From Enterococcus diestrammenae (GTDB lineage: Bacteria > Bacillota > Bacilli > Lactobacillales > Enterococcaceae): DNA of 64,000 nt. This document shows, in pieces, positions 1 to 8,500 of this stretch. Where the stretch lies: the NCBI RefSeq assembly GCF_009933255.1, contig NZ_MAEI01000019.1, positions 9,227 through 73,226 on the forward strand, read 5' to 3'. The stretch's first letter is position 1, and each line of letters opens with the position of its first letter. The notes beneath the pieces were generated by a model. The model worked only from the letters and a program-made list of their open reading frames with translations. It was not told where the DNA came from and did no database searches. Both the position numbers and the translations under genes were made by a program.

Positions 1-105
1 AACAAGTACGGTAGCTACCCAAAAACCGGCGCCATACAACACCCTCTTGTGGCAGCTTTTGGCTTTTTACTAATTGGCGTAGCGCTTGTCATCAAGAAGA
101 AGTAA
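1..105 (+). CDS. C-terminal end of a sortase-anchored surface protein (partial)
   Basis: This is a reading frame open from the window edge and ending at TAA (103-105). Its last 34 residues form a cell wall sorting signal: the pentapeptide YPKTG (a variant of LPxTG), a hydrophobic stretch of about 20 residues (PLVAAFGFLLIGVALVI) and a KKK tail. Sortase would cut between Thr and Gly and link the protein to peptidoglycan. The functional part lies outside the window. The stop region overlaps the convergent mprF end by 14 bp. The Leu-to-Tyr change at the first motif position is seen in some Gram-positive surface proteins. Confidence 0.75.
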   Translation, partial: NKYGSYPKTGAIQHPLVAAFGFLLIGVALVIKKK

Positions 106-2701
106 GTTGCTCTTCTTTTGCTAACTGATCGGTGGGCTTGCGCTGATTCCCCACAGCTTGACTGAGATCCACGCTATGATTGTCCACCAATAAAATCACC
201 AACATCACATAAGCAATCCAGCTATCCCGGTGATACAAGGTGTAGCGTGGAACCCATTGGCTAGCATACTTTTCCTTGTATTCTCGTAAGCCTTGGAAAG
301 AGTAAAAGTGGGAGCCACCTTCGTAAACTAAGTTGGCAATTCGTTCTTGGGTAAAGCTTTTGCGAGAATGGCCAACATTGGCTAATGGCGCCATCCCCAG
401 ATCAAAATACGAAACGCCTTGTGCTTTAAAGTAATCAAAGAGATGAATCAATAAGAAATCCATACTACCAGATGGGGCTTTTTCACTATGATGACGCATC
501 AGATCAATCGTACCTACTTCTTTTGAATAAGTAGGCATCAGATTGGCAAAGCTGACGATTTCGTGGTCTTGGTTGCGTACGACAGCAATCGGACCTCGTT
601 GCAAGTAAGCTTCTGAAAAGAATCCTAGTGAAAAGCCTTTTTCTTTGCGTCCTTTGAGCCAACTATCAGAGATTTCTTGGAGACAAGCCATCGTTTCTGA
701 TGAAAAAGGTGGCTGCAACACATCGAAGGTATAGCCTTCTTTGGTGATTTTATTGAGAACAGCGCGAGTCCCTTTCATCTTTTTACCGGCCGTGGTAAAC
801 GTAGTCAAATCCACCAGGGCTTCTTCCCCCATCTTGATAAAATCATAACCTAATTCATGTAAGATGGTGACGGTATTGGCATCACACTCATAAAAGATTG
901 GTTGGTAACACCATTGATCCGCCTCATCGATGAAGGCTTGGATGGCTGCTTGAAAATCTTCTTTTTTACCAACAGGATCACCCATCACGACGCATTTATT
1001 GTCATAGGTCGCAAATTGTAAAAAGACAGTCTCTTCAGTACCATCGTGGTAGATGTAGACATCTTTGTCCCCTAAAAAGACCAGTTGGCTAGCACTATTG
1101 CCGCCATAGGTTTCCAAAATACGTAGAATACGTGTTTCATCCACTGGTTCACCGATTTTTTGCCGGCGTCCTTGTAAAAATCGTAAAAACACCAACATAA
1201 AGCCCGCCACTACCAAAATCGCGATAAAGCCCGTCATCCATAGGCGCTCAGAAGGAAATACCATAAATGATATCGGCTGATGCCGGCGATGATGAGGGAA
1301 GGCTGGCGAATTGTAGACCCCGATGGCTACATAGAATAACGACAAAAAGCCGATAATCGCCCCATCAATCGTTAACCATTTCCATGAGTAAATCAGCTGC
1401 TCTCGATAAAGCTCACTGCGAGAACCAATCACCATCACCAACATCGTCGTCAAAACTACAATCGCGATAATACTCGTATCAAATAGACACGTGTAAACAA
1501 TAGCCACGAGTAACAACACGACAGTTGGATAAAAGGCACGCTTCACTTGAGCTGCAATCCCGCGCCCCATAATGAGCAAACTAAACCCTAATAAAATATT
1601 GGGGTACTGTGCCACCAAATGGTAATGAAAAAGATTCATTCCCCGCAGCCAGCCAATTTCCCGGAAACCTTGTGGGATTGTCGCCAATAAGACGATTAGT
1701 ATTCCTGAAAGATACATTAAAAAGACTTCGATTTTATGGAAAATCTCCAGCATGAGACTGCCGGGAATCCCGTCATATCGCTGATTGAATCGCGTCCAAA
1801 GCTGTTTTGAAAAGAGGATTCCCCCGATCAAAAACGGAATCACATAATAAAAGAGGCGATACAATAACAGCCATACCACGATTTGAGGCCGGGAGATCCC
1901 CAAATTTGTCAAACCGAGAATCATCATGACATCAAAGGAGCCCAACGCACCAGGAATCATCGATACAATCCCGATGATTGAGGAGGCGATCAATAAAGGC
2001 ACCAAATCCCACAAGGACACTTGAATCCCCATCAGCCAGCCAATGAGACTAAAACTAACGACGACCCCCAGCCATTCCAAGAAAGAAACGACTGTCAGCT
2101 GTAGCCGGTATCTAGGTGATAAGCCACCCAAGATTCCTTTTTTCTTCAGCATCGTAAAAAGGTATACCAAGGGGAAATACAAGCCGCCACCTAGAAGCCA
2201 TGGCCAGTATTGGCTGACGAAAGGACTGCTTTTGCCACTGATTACCATGCCTAAACTTAACAAACCAAAGAGCGACAGCCCCGCTTCCAAAAACAGCAAA
2301 ATCTTTGATAAAGGTCCCAACACTTCTTTGGCAGATTTGCCTTTGGAATAAAACTCTGAACGTAAGCCGATACTCACCAAGCCGCCAAAACCGACCAAGT
2401 TGTTGATGGTATTGACTAGCCAACTGGTTTCTAAGATGTAGCCTTTTTTGTGTTGTAGGCCCATCATCTGATTTAACGTAAAATCATAGCCAGTCATAGG
2501 TAAGACAGCCAGCAGCCCCACTAACGCCATCAAAAGCACTTTATAAACCGGAATATCCACAAAAATAGCAGAAAGTTGTTGCAAGGAAATGGTCTTGCCG
2601 ATGGACAAGATTTCGGTAAAGACAATCACCGTTACTGCTAGTAAAAAAATTGTTTTGAATAATCGTTTATGCTTGGTAAACCATACGCCTAACTTTTTCA
2701 T
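92..2701 (-). CDS. mprF: Phosphatidylglycerol lysyltransferase/flippase MprF
   Basis: MprF moves lysine from lysyl-tRNA to phosphatidylglycerol and flips the product outward, lowering surface negative charge and sensitivity to cationic peptides. At 869 residues it has the usual full length. The N-terminal two thirds is a polytopic flippase region (about 14 hydrophobic segments to residue ~515). The C-terminal third (~530-845) is the soluble GNAT-like synthase domain, with sequence such as FLGDKDVYIYHDG and YFDLGMAPLANVG. An RBS (GGTAGGTG) lies 5 nt before ATG. It follows the propeller-like gene by 42 bp and is probably the last gene of a three-gene unit with it and the DUF998-like gene. It ends convergently with the surface protein. 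Confidence 0.93.
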   Translation of the reverse strand: MKKLGVWFTKHKRLFKTIFLLAVTVIVFTEILSIGKTISLQQLSAIFVDIPVYKVLLMALVGLLAVLPMTGYDFTLNQMMGLQHKKGYILETSWLVNTINNLVGFGGLVSIGLRSEFYSKGKSAKEVLGPLSKILLFLEAGLSLFGLLSLGMVISGKSSPFVSQYWPWLLGGGLYFPLVYLFTMLKKKGILGGLSPRYRLQLTVVSFLEWLGVVVSFSLIGWLMGIQVSLWDLVPLLIASSIIGIVSMIPGALGSFDVMMILGLTNLGISRPQIVVWLLLYRLFYYVIPFLIGGILFSKQLWTRFNQRYDGIPGSLMLEIFHKIEVFLMYLSGILIVLLATIPQGFREIGWLRGMNLFHYHLVAQYPNILLGFSLLIMGRGIAAQVKRAFYPTVVLLLVAIVYTCLFDTSIIAIVVLTTMLVMVIGSRSELYREQLIYSWKWLTIDGAIIGFLSLFYVAIGVYNSPAFPHHRRHQPISFMVFPSERLWMTGFIAILVVAGFMLVFLRFLQGRRQKIGEPVDETRILRILETYGGNSASQLVFLGDKDVYIYHDGTEETVFLQFATYDNKCVVMGDPVGKKEDFQAAIQAFIDEADQWCYQPIFYECDANTVTILHELGYDFIKMGEEALVDLTTFTTAGKKMKGTRAVLNKITKEGYTFDVLQPPFSSETMACLQEISDSWLKGRKEKGFSLGFFSEAYLQRGPIAVVRNQDHEIVSFANLMPTYSKEVGTIDLMRHHSEKAPSGSMDFLLIHLFDYFKAQGVSYFDLGMAPLANVGHSRKSFTQERIANLVYEGGSHFYSFQGLREYKEKYASQWVPRYTLYHRDSWIAYVMLVILLVDNHSVDLSQAVGNQRKPTDQLAKEEQLTSS

Positions 2702-2743
2702 CTACACACCTACCGTTTACTTTGATTTATTGTCACACTCAAA

Positions 2744-3949
2744 CTAGTTTTCTTCTGTCACTTGCAGAGGCAATAATAAGACGCGATCCATAAAATGACT
2801 AGTTAAAAAAGGCATCTTATTTTGCCGATATTTTTTAGCGCCACTTTCAAATATCACAGCCAATTGATTTTCAGCTTCATTGATACTTACTTCTTCTACG
2901 CCCCGTGGCACCTCAATGACTCCGGGATCCACGGCTCTTTTTAAGAGATCGATTTTTTCCCAACGACTAGGATCAGGCAGGCGATAAGCCATTCGTAGTT
3001 TGCCTGGACGGTGACCGTTGGATTGACTGATGATCATCAAACCGGATTTTGCCAAACTTACTCCCTGCATGCGATCCCAACCAGGAGTGTAGGAGCTGAT
3101 GGCCCCTTGCTGGATCAAGGATTGAATAAACGCTTTTTCGATTTCTTTTTGCTTTCCCGTCTTGAGGGCTTTGGCCAACTCTGGACTGCCGTCATCCCTG
3201 ATTGTCGGAAGTCCACCAGCCTGATTTAACGGGACCGAAACGATTGAACGCTCCTCTTTATTAAACCCATACTTTGCCACAATCAACTGGTTACGATACA
3301 AAGTCAAAGAAGAGGTCCGAATGCCAATCGGCCAAACACTTTTTTGACTGATAATCGGCGCTTGCTCTGCGGCTGCCTGATAATCGTCAATCACTGCTTG
3401 ATCGAGAAAACCAAAACCAGCTTTTTTATTCGTATCATCAGAATAAATCAGCCGTCGTCGCTCATCATCATAAGAAATCCCTCCCACGTGGGCTTTACTA
3501 GGTAAAATCAAACTTTTCACGTATTTCTTACTTTTTTTGTCAATTTGAAAAATTAAGGAATTTAACCGATGATCCCCATCGTAAACACTTATATAGTAGT
3601 GATCTTGTGACTGGGTCAATCCTTGTGGCACCCAGTCCGTGCCGAAAGCAGCTTGTTTTGTTTGATAATCAATCGACCAAGCCCCTCGCAGTCCCGTAAT
3701 TACTAGAAAGCTACTTTCATCAAAGGAAATCCCCTTATTTTCTTGATGACGATTCAACTGCTTTAGTTGGTCACGAACAACTGACTCTGCTTGTAGTGGT
3801 CGGGGATCTGCCTCCCATTTTGGTACTTGATCCGGAGTAGCCACCAAACTAGTAAAGTACTGTTGATTCCAAAGGGTTCTTCCACTGATTCCACCAACTA
3901 CTAGCAACCCACTAACAAATGTCATCACCAAATAATGACGCTTTTTCAT
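2744..3949 (-). CDS. Membrane-anchored extracellular propeller-like protein, function unknown
   Basis: I do not recognise a named family. The 401-residue product starts with a single hydrophobic segment after MKKRH (a signal anchor, residues ~6-23) and is otherwise hydrophilic and extracellular. Repeated short blocks of the type 'hydrophobic-GlyLeu/ArgGly ... IDYQTKQAAF', 'GDHRLNSLIFQIDKKSKKYV', 'GGISYDDERRRLIYSDD' resemble blades of a beta-propeller. ATG 3949 was chosen because GGAGGAG stands 8 nt upstream; the open frame continues further up but has no RBS there. It sits between the DUF998-like gene (77 bp upstream) and mprF (42 bp downstream), so a link to lipid or envelope stress is plausible but inferred. 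Confidence 0.7.
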   Translation of the reverse strand: MKKRHYLVMTFVSGLLVVGGISGRTLWNQQYFTSLVATPDQVPKWEADPRPLQAESVVRDQLKQLNRHQENKGISFDESSFLVITGLRGAWSIDYQTKQAAFGTDWVPQGLTQSQDHYYISVYDGDHRLNSLIFQIDKKSKKYVKSLILPSKAHVGGISYDDERRRLIYSDDTNKKAGFGFLDQAVIDDYQAAAEQAPIISQKSVWPIGIRTSSLTLYRNQLIVAKYGFNKEERSIVSVPLNQAGGLPTIRDDGSPELAKALKTGKQKEIEKAFIQSLIQQGAISSYTPGWDRMQGVSLAKSGLMIISQSNGHRPGKLRMAYRLPDPSRWEKIDLLKRAVDPGVIEVPRGVEEVSINEAENQLAVIFESGAKKYRQNKMPFLTSHFMDRVLLLPLQVTEEN

Positions 3950-4026
3950 TAATGTGTCTCCTCCTTTTTTGATTTGCAAAGTAATGGGCCTTTTCATTTC
4001 TAAACTAAGAAGAAGCTGCGAATCGA

Positions 4027-4662
4027 CTACTTGTGCTGGAGACTTCTCAGACTGACCAGTAAATAAGGTAAATATAAGAACAGCAAGGTCAGCCGTTGCC
4101 AAAGCCCGCGATGTGCTACGTGGTAGGCTTTTAAAAGCGGAAGTTTGGGCGAAGAGAATAAAAGCATGGTGATACCCGCCAACACCAAAAGAGTCAGCAG
4201 GACTAGCCCCCAACCAGGCTTGTGTCTAATAAAGAAGAGCCAAATCAATAGCCCGTTACCCACAAATAAAGCGATGAAACCCGCCCCCGAAGCGACATTA
4301 TGAAGTATGCTTGCAAAGCCTACTTCTTCGGCTGTTTTGGCTCGGGCAAACAAGCCGGTAATGATACAATCTCCCAGGCCGAAAAGGATCAAGCTTCCCA
4401 CCAAACCTGCCGCCAGTAATGGTGAAGTGGTTTTAAACTCCTGATAAAAAGCCGGTGCCGCTGCAATAAAAAGCACCCCATTGAAAATCTCCCATATGCG
4501 AAAGGCATTCCGTGTTTCCATACCAGTTTCCCCAAAGCTAGAGATCAACATGTTTTTTTGCTGGTATCCGGGAATAAAATGTCCTAGCACAAAAGGCAAA
4601 AGCAATTCACTCCCCACCACCAGCACTAAAAGATAAAAGCCAAATCGTTTGTATCCTACCAT
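4027..4662 (-). CDS. DUF998-like polytopic membrane protein
   Basis: This 211-residue protein has about six hydrophobic helices, an early polar segment (MLISSFGETGMETRNAF) and a short HN motif in 'ASILHNVASGAGF', an arrangement I associate with the DUF998 group of bacterial membrane proteins. No catalytic function is known to me. An AAAAGGAAG ribosome binding site precedes the ATG. It is the first gene of the apparent unit DUF998-like, propeller-like, mprF. A pair of direct repeats about 200 bp upstream (4863-4881) may be its regulator site. Confidence 0.6.
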   Translation of the reverse strand: MVGYKRFGFYLLVLVVGSELLLPFVLGHFIPGYQQKNMLISSFGETGMETRNAFRIWEIFNGVLFIAAAPAFYQEFKTTSPLLAAGLVGSLILFGLGDCIITGLFARAKTAEEVGFASILHNVASGAGFIALFVGNGLLIWLFFIRHKPGWGLVLLTLLVLAGITMLLFSSPKLPLLKAYHVAHRGLWQRLTLLFLYLPYLLVSLRSLQHK

Positions 4663-4862
4663 CCTACTCGCTTCCTTTTAACTCAACTTTTTCTGTTTTG
4701 ACCCATGCCAGTTGCTCCGATCCAAGCAAGTCTTTTCAATAATGTCTAACTAAAAAACAGTGATTAATCGCCCTCCATTTGAAATGAAACAGCAACTTTC
4801 AGAAATATCCTATCAAACTTTGTTGCTTTTTGCTTTTAAAAAGTGAGCATGTGACAAATCTG

Positions 4863-4881
4863 TTACCGAAAATTTACCGAA
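4863..4881 (-). promoter_or_regulatory. Direct repeat TTCGGTAA x2, 11-bp period
   Basis: On the minus strand TTCGGTAA occurs twice with starts 11 bp apart, one helical turn. This is the usual geometry for OmpR-family response regulator sites. It lies about 200 bp upstream of the first gene of the mprF unit. The regulator is not known; the assignment is inferred from spacing only. Confidence 0.4.
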
Positions 4882-5079
4882 GCTTTGTAATTGATTTTAC
4901 GCTTGTTCGTCAACCATTGCCACCTATCTGATGACAAGCTACAGCGCCTCTCCCTCCTAACTCACAAATAACGACAACCGCGCCCCTCTCGACAAGTCTG
5001 ACAGTGAGGGATGCGTTGCTACTATATGATAAGAACTGTAGTGCCCCCCCGTTCAGCTTTCGCAAATCATAAGGAAACT

Positions 5080-5099
5080 GGCGGAGGCGGAGGCGGAGG
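5080..5099 (+). repeat. GGCGGA x3 + GG simple repeat
   Basis: Three tandem copies of GGCGGA followed by GG give repeated G2 tracts on the plus strand, in otherwise AT-rich intergenic DNA. Two-tetrad quadruplex formation is possible on paper. Confidence 0.8.
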
Positions 5100-5211
5100 T
5101 TTATGTATCGCTTAGCCTTAGTTTCGAAAAAGCTTATTAAACTGGGCCGCCCTTTCTTAAATCCACTGAACACGAGGACTGAGTTCGATTGGACAAGAAA
5201 TATTCCACAAC

Positions 5212-5246
5212 AAAAAAACACCAACCCTACTAGTAAGGATTGGTGT
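5212..5246 (-). terminator. Intrinsic terminator of rpsP-khpA
   Basis: Inverted arms ACACCAATCC and GGGTTGGTGT (one mismatch) with a 9-nt loop are followed on the minus strand by seven T. It lies just after the khpA stop. Confidence 0.9.
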
Positions 5247-5255
5247 GTGTAGCTA

Positions 5256-5504
5256 TTATTCTTTACCGTCCAAGATATTCAAACGGACTTTTTTCGGTCC
5301 TTCCGTACGGACACCGTAAACGATAGTGCGGATGGCTTTGGCCACACGACCTTGTTTGCCGATGATGCGTCCGATATCTTCAGGAGCGACAGTCAAATTG
5401 TACTCGAAAAAGTCATCGGATTCGACAACCTCCAAGTTTACTTGATCTGGATTAGTGACTAAGGGACGAACGATGGTTAAGACTAAATCTCTTAAGTCAG
5501 TCAT
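5256..5504 (-). CDS. khpA: KH-domain RNA-binding protein KhpA
   Basis: This 82-residue protein is a single type II KH domain with the GxxG RNA-contact loop seen as IGRIIGKQGRVAKAI (GKQG). KhpA, usually working with KhpB, binds many RNAs and affects cell elongation and division in streptococci and enterococci. It starts 11 bp after the rpsP stop with a GGTGACC ribosome site and is cotranscribed with it. In many Firmicutes the next genes are rimM and trmD; here a terminator and an unrelated unit follow. Confidence 0.92.
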   Translation of the reverse strand: MTDLRDLVLTIVRPLVTNPDQVNLEVVESDDFFEYNLTVAPEDIGRIIGKQGRVAKAIRTIVYGVRTEGPKKVRLNILDGKE

Positions 5505-5515
5505 CTAAGGTCACC

Positions 5516-5788
5516 TTATTTCGTAAATTTAGCTTCGTGATGTTTTTTCATAACGCCTTGTTGAGACAAGATATTACGAACTGTGTCAGAAGGTTGCGCA
5601 CCTTTAGACAACCAATCCAAAACTAAATCTTCTTTGATCACGACTTCTGCTGGGTTAACCAAAGGGTTGTATGTCCCTACAGTTTCGATGAATCGTCCAT
5701 CACGAGGAGAACGAGAATCAGCTACCACGATACGGTAAAAAGGTTTCTTTTTAGAACCCATACGTTTCAAACGGATTTTTACTGCCAT
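5516..5788 (-). CDS. rpsP: 30S ribosomal protein S16
   Basis: The 90-residue protein begins [32 protein letters not shown], the hallmark S16 N-terminus, and has the family's usual length. S16 helps assemble the 5' domain of the 30S subunit. GGAGG lies 8 nt upstream of ATG. It has its own strong promoter (5824-5852). In most Firmicutes rpsP directly follows ffh; here ffh lies about 10 kb away with an accessory block between them. Confidence 0.98.
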   Translation of the reverse strand: MAVKIRLKRMGSKKKPFYRIVVADSRSPRDGRFIETVGTYNPLVNPAEVVIKEDLVLDWLSKGAQPSDTVRNILSQQGVMKKHHEAKFTK

Positions 5789-5823
5789 TACTTACACCTC
5801 CATATATTTTTCTCACAATGGGT

Positions 5824-5852
5824 AGTTTAACAGGTTTTTCCAACGGTGTAAA
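5824..5852 (-). promoter_or_regulatory. Sigma-A promoter of rpsP-khpA
   Basis: Minus strand: -35 TTTACA (5847-5852), a 17-bp spacer, -10 TAAACT (5824-5829) with an extended TGT before it. It lies about 35 bp upstream of the rpsP ATG. Confidence 0.8.
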
Positions 5853-6026
5853 GAGTTTTTTCTTTACAGCTTAAAAAAGATCCTTTTCCCACAGTCTCTC
5901 TCCCCTCAAAAAAAGCTCAAAAACCGGTACAAAGCATATTCTTTGTTTAAATCACCAACTGTCGGTACACTTAAATCAGAGAGAAAAAACTTTAATTATT
6001 TTATCTAATGTATAGGAGGATGCTTT

Positions 6027-6581
6027 ATGACAGTCAAAATTGGTTTCATCGTAGGAAGTCTGCGGACAGCTTCTTACAACAAGAAAGTTGCCGAAAAATT
6101 TGCGGAATTATTGCCAGCAGATTTTGAAGCCGTCTTTTTAGAAATTGGCAATTTGCCATTATACAATGAAGATTTAGATGTCGACGGCAAAGTCCCTGTG
6201 GAATGGCAAGCCTTTCGTGATCAAGCGGCAGCCTTGGATGGTTTCTTCTTCTTCACACCTGAATATAACCGCTCCGTACCAGCAGCCTTGAAAAATGCTT
6301 TAGATGTTGGTTCTCGTCCTTATGGGGCAAGCATTTGGGGTGGCAAACCCGCCTTGGTGGTTTCCGTCTCACCTGGTGCGATTTCTGGCTTTGGGGCTAA
6401 CCATCACCTTCGTCAATCCTTGGTCTTCTTGGATATGCCGACTCTCCAACAACCGGAAGCTTACATCGGTGGCATCAATAACCTAATCGATGACAACGGT
6501 GACATTGCAGAAGGTACTGTGAACTTCTTCCGGACCATTATTTCTAAATACGTAGACTTCTACAATAAACTGAAAGGTTAA
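6027..6581 (+). CDS. NADPH-dependent FMN reductase family protein
   Basis: The 184-residue protein has a flavodoxin-like fold: GSLRTASYNKK near the N-terminus (the phosphate loop, GSLRxxSxN type), FFFTPEYNRSVPAALKNALD in the middle and GGKPALVVSVSPG after it. These are the marks of the NADPH-dependent FMN/azo/quinone reductase family (Pfam FMN_red). It is cytosolic and probably detoxifies quinones or azo compounds. A perfect AGGAGGA RBS (6014-6020) precedes ATG. It is a single-gene unit closed by a terminator at 6593, divergent from rpsP. Confidence 0.9.
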   Translation: MTVKIGFIVGSLRTASYNKKVAEKFAELLPADFEAVFLEIGNLPLYNEDLDVDGKVPVEWQAFRDQAAALDGFFFFTPEYNRSVPAALKNALDVGSRPYGASIWGGKPALVVSVSPGAISGFGANHHLRQSLVFLDMPTLQQPEAYIGGINNLIDDNGDIAEGTVNFFRTIISKYVDFYNKLKG

Positions 6582-6592
6582 GCCTTAATGCA

Positions 6593-6632
6593 ACAGACAG
6601 CCACTACATATGTGATGGCTGTCTGTTTTTTA
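6593..6632 (+). terminator. Intrinsic terminator of the FMN reductase gene
   Basis: ACAGACAGCC...GGCTGTCTGT inverted arms are followed by a T-tract. Confidence 0.9.
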
Positions 6633-6676
6633 TACTTTAGATTGCTATCAAATACCCCCTCCGTTTGTTACTCTTC

Positions 6677-7723
6677 TTATTTCATTTCGGTCTCGCGGGA
6701 AACTTGCAACACTTCCGCCGCAGCCCCTAATAAATCCCCTGTCAAATCTAAGGAATACTCCCAAAACATCAAGCCTCGCAAATCTTCAGCTAGAATATAC
6801 TGGGCTTTTTCCCTCATGGAACGCGGATTGTCAAAAGACAGATACATCTTTCCATCAAAATAGTATGGAGCGTGGGCAGCTTCATCCCAATAAAGGTTTT
6901 CCGGATGGGCTTCAAAAAGTGGTTTCAACTGATTATAATTATTGGTCTCGCCACCGGTGCCTTCCGCCAAAGCTCCCACTGGCATAGCGGTGTCTGCAGG
7001 AAATCCCCGACAAATCCGACTATAAAAAGCGGCTCCAATCACGATTTTTTCATTAGGGACGCCTTTCGCCCGCAAGTTATTCACCGCCTGCATCACGGAT
7101 AAATCCCCATCTGGATAAGAGGCCAAATTTGTATGGTGACCGGCTTGATGGGTAAAACTGCCTCGCATATCATAGGTCATGACATTGATAAAATCTAAAT
7201 AATCGGCATATTCGTACGCCTCATTCGGACTCATAGTATCCAGTAATTTTTTCGCAGCACCAATTGCAGCGGTCAATAAATAGTATTTGCCAGTTTCGGC
7301 ACCTTGTTTATCCAACGCTTGACGTAGCTCTTTGACAAAATACAGAAAGTTTTGGGCATCGTCTGGGCTTGCTTTGATCCCCGCTAAATCCATCCCTGGG
7401 TATTCCCAATCCAAATCAATGCCATCAAAGTGGTATTTTTCCATATAAGCGACAAGATTTGCAATCAACACCACCCGATTTTCCTTGGTTGCTACACCAT
7501 CGGAAAAGCCATCAGCACTCCAGCCGCCGATACTGATACAACTTCGCAAATGGGGATGTTCGGCTTTCAGCTCATTGATCAAATGAATCTTTTTCAGATC
7601 CCGCACGATTGTTAGTCCCTGAATATTTGCAAAAGCATAATTAATGATGGTCAATTTTTCAGCAGCGATGTCCTCCTTTTCCCAGACTTTGTTGTCATCT
7701 AAATAGGCAATAATCTCTTTCAT
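6677..7723 (-). CDS. Glycoside hydrolase family 18 (chitinase-like)
   Basis: The 348-residue protein carries the GH18 signature FDGIDLDWEYPG (residues 99-110), with the catalytic acid at Glu107, and further GH18 blocks SIGGW (64-68) and NVMTYDMRG. It should cut beta-1,4-N-acetylglucosamine linkages. There is no signal peptide, which favours cytosolic chito-oligosaccharide breakdown over secreted chitinase activity. ATG 7723 was chosen because AAGGAGGAAC precedes it; the open frame runs further upstream without an RBS. It is monocistronic, in the accessory block between rpsP and ffh. Confidence 0.88.
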   Translation of the reverse strand: MKEIIAYLDDNKVWEKEDIAAEKLTIINYAFANIQGLTIVRDLKKIHLINELKAEHPHLRSCISIGGWSADGFSDGVATKENRVVLIANLVAYMEKYHFDGIDLDWEYPGMDLAGIKASPDDAQNFLYFVKELRQALDKQGAETGKYYLLTAAIGAAKKLLDTMSPNEAYEYADYLDFINVMTYDMRGSFTHQAGHHTNLASYPDGDLSVMQAVNNLRAKGVPNEKIVIGAAFYSRICRGFPADTAMPVGALAEGTGGETNNYNQLKPLFEAHPENLYWDEAAHAPYYFDGKMYLSFDNPRSMREKAQYILAEDLRGLMFWEYSLDLTGDLLGAAAEVLQVSRETEMK

Positions 7724-7883
7724 AAGTTCCTCCTTAAAATTGTAATCCTTTTCATAGCTACCATAGCCAATCCTACATAACACCTCAATATGTATCCTTC
7801 TCCTACTATGTAAAAACCGTCTGCATGCCAGAAAATCACTTGGCCATTGATATATCGAAAGGTAGATGCAGTCAAACATAAGA

Positions 7884-7933
7884 AAAACCCCTCTTTAGCA
7901 GTGTCTGTCAGACACCGTCAAAGAGGAGTTTCT
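7884..7933. terminator. Bidirectional terminator after the VanZ-like gene
   Basis: Long inverted repeat: AACTCCTCTTT/AAAGAGGGGTT outer arms with a GTGTCTG/CAGACAC inner stem, A/T-rich on both flanks. Confidence 0.75.
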
Positions 7934-7947
7934 TACTGAAAAAGCAT

Positions 7948-8499
7948 TTAGCGGTTCAACCCAATCAACAATCCTAATAAGAGGACTAATAAAAGAGTGG
8001 CAATCAAGGCTAAAATAACGAGTACTCGCCGGATACCATCGCCGAAAATACGTGCCAAAGCGGAATACAGACAGAGCCCCACCAAACCGCCAGTGGTGTT
8101 CATCAAGAGGTCGGTGACATCCGTTGCACCGATGCCTAAAAGGTATTGCAATGCTTCATAGCTGGCACTAATGGCAATTACCAGTGCCAATTTTTGACCA
8201 AAATGCCACCTGCTCCCCCAGATCATCTGAAAATACAGTCCTAATGGCACAAAAGCCAGTCCGTTTAAGACGATTTCATTTAGCTGGATATGCCCATTGA
8301 CGATGGCCGAACCGGCAAAGGGAATCAGATTCACCTGGCGATAGCTACCCCAAACCAGCTGATCCAGATTGGTGGCCAGTTTAAATAGTATGCTCCACGT
8401 GAGTAAAACCAAATAGATGACCAGCAAGATCGACGTCAGTTTTCTTTCCCACGAACTATCCCGTGGCGTTGGTTGTGCTGCTTGATCTTGTGGTTTCAT
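7948..8499 (-). CDS. VanZ-like membrane protein
   Basis: The 183-residue protein has about five hydrophobic helices and VanZ-family features: 'YRQVNLIPF' after the first helix, 'EIVLNGLAFVPLG' and 'SYEALQYLLGIGATDVTDLLMNTTGGLVG'. VanZ-family proteins are linked to low-level glycopeptide or lipoglycopeptide tolerance; the mechanism is not settled. ATG 8499 lies 1 nt from the permease stop, with AAAGGTGG inside the permease end, so it is the last gene of the GntR-ATPase-permease operon. Its presence suggests a cell-wall-stress role for that operon. Confidence 0.8.
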   Translation of the reverse strand: MKPQDQAAQPTPRDSSWERKLTSILLVIYLVLLTWSILFKLATNLDQLVWGSYRQVNLIPFAGSAIVNGHIQLNEIVLNGLAFVPLGLYFQMIWGSRWHFGQKLALVIAISASYEALQYLLGIGATDVTDLLMNTTGGLVGLCLYSALARIFGDGIRRVLVILALIATLLLVLLLGLLIGLNR

Positions 8500-8500
8500 T

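Larger units (their letters stand above)
4663..5211. other. Non-coding gap between khpA and the mprF unit
   Basis: No gene with a credible RBS or family is seen here. It contains an 8-bp direct repeat (4863-4881), a run of seven C (5044-5050), a GGCGGA triplet repeat (5080-5099) and, at its right end, the khpA terminator. A 104-codon open frame on the minus strand (4910-5224) has low-complexity, unconvincing protein and overlaps the terminator; it is not called. Confidence 0.6.

Noticed and set aside
4910..5224. 104-codon open frame on the minus strand
   Set aside because: It overlaps the khpA terminator, has no RBS and gives an unconvincing protein.
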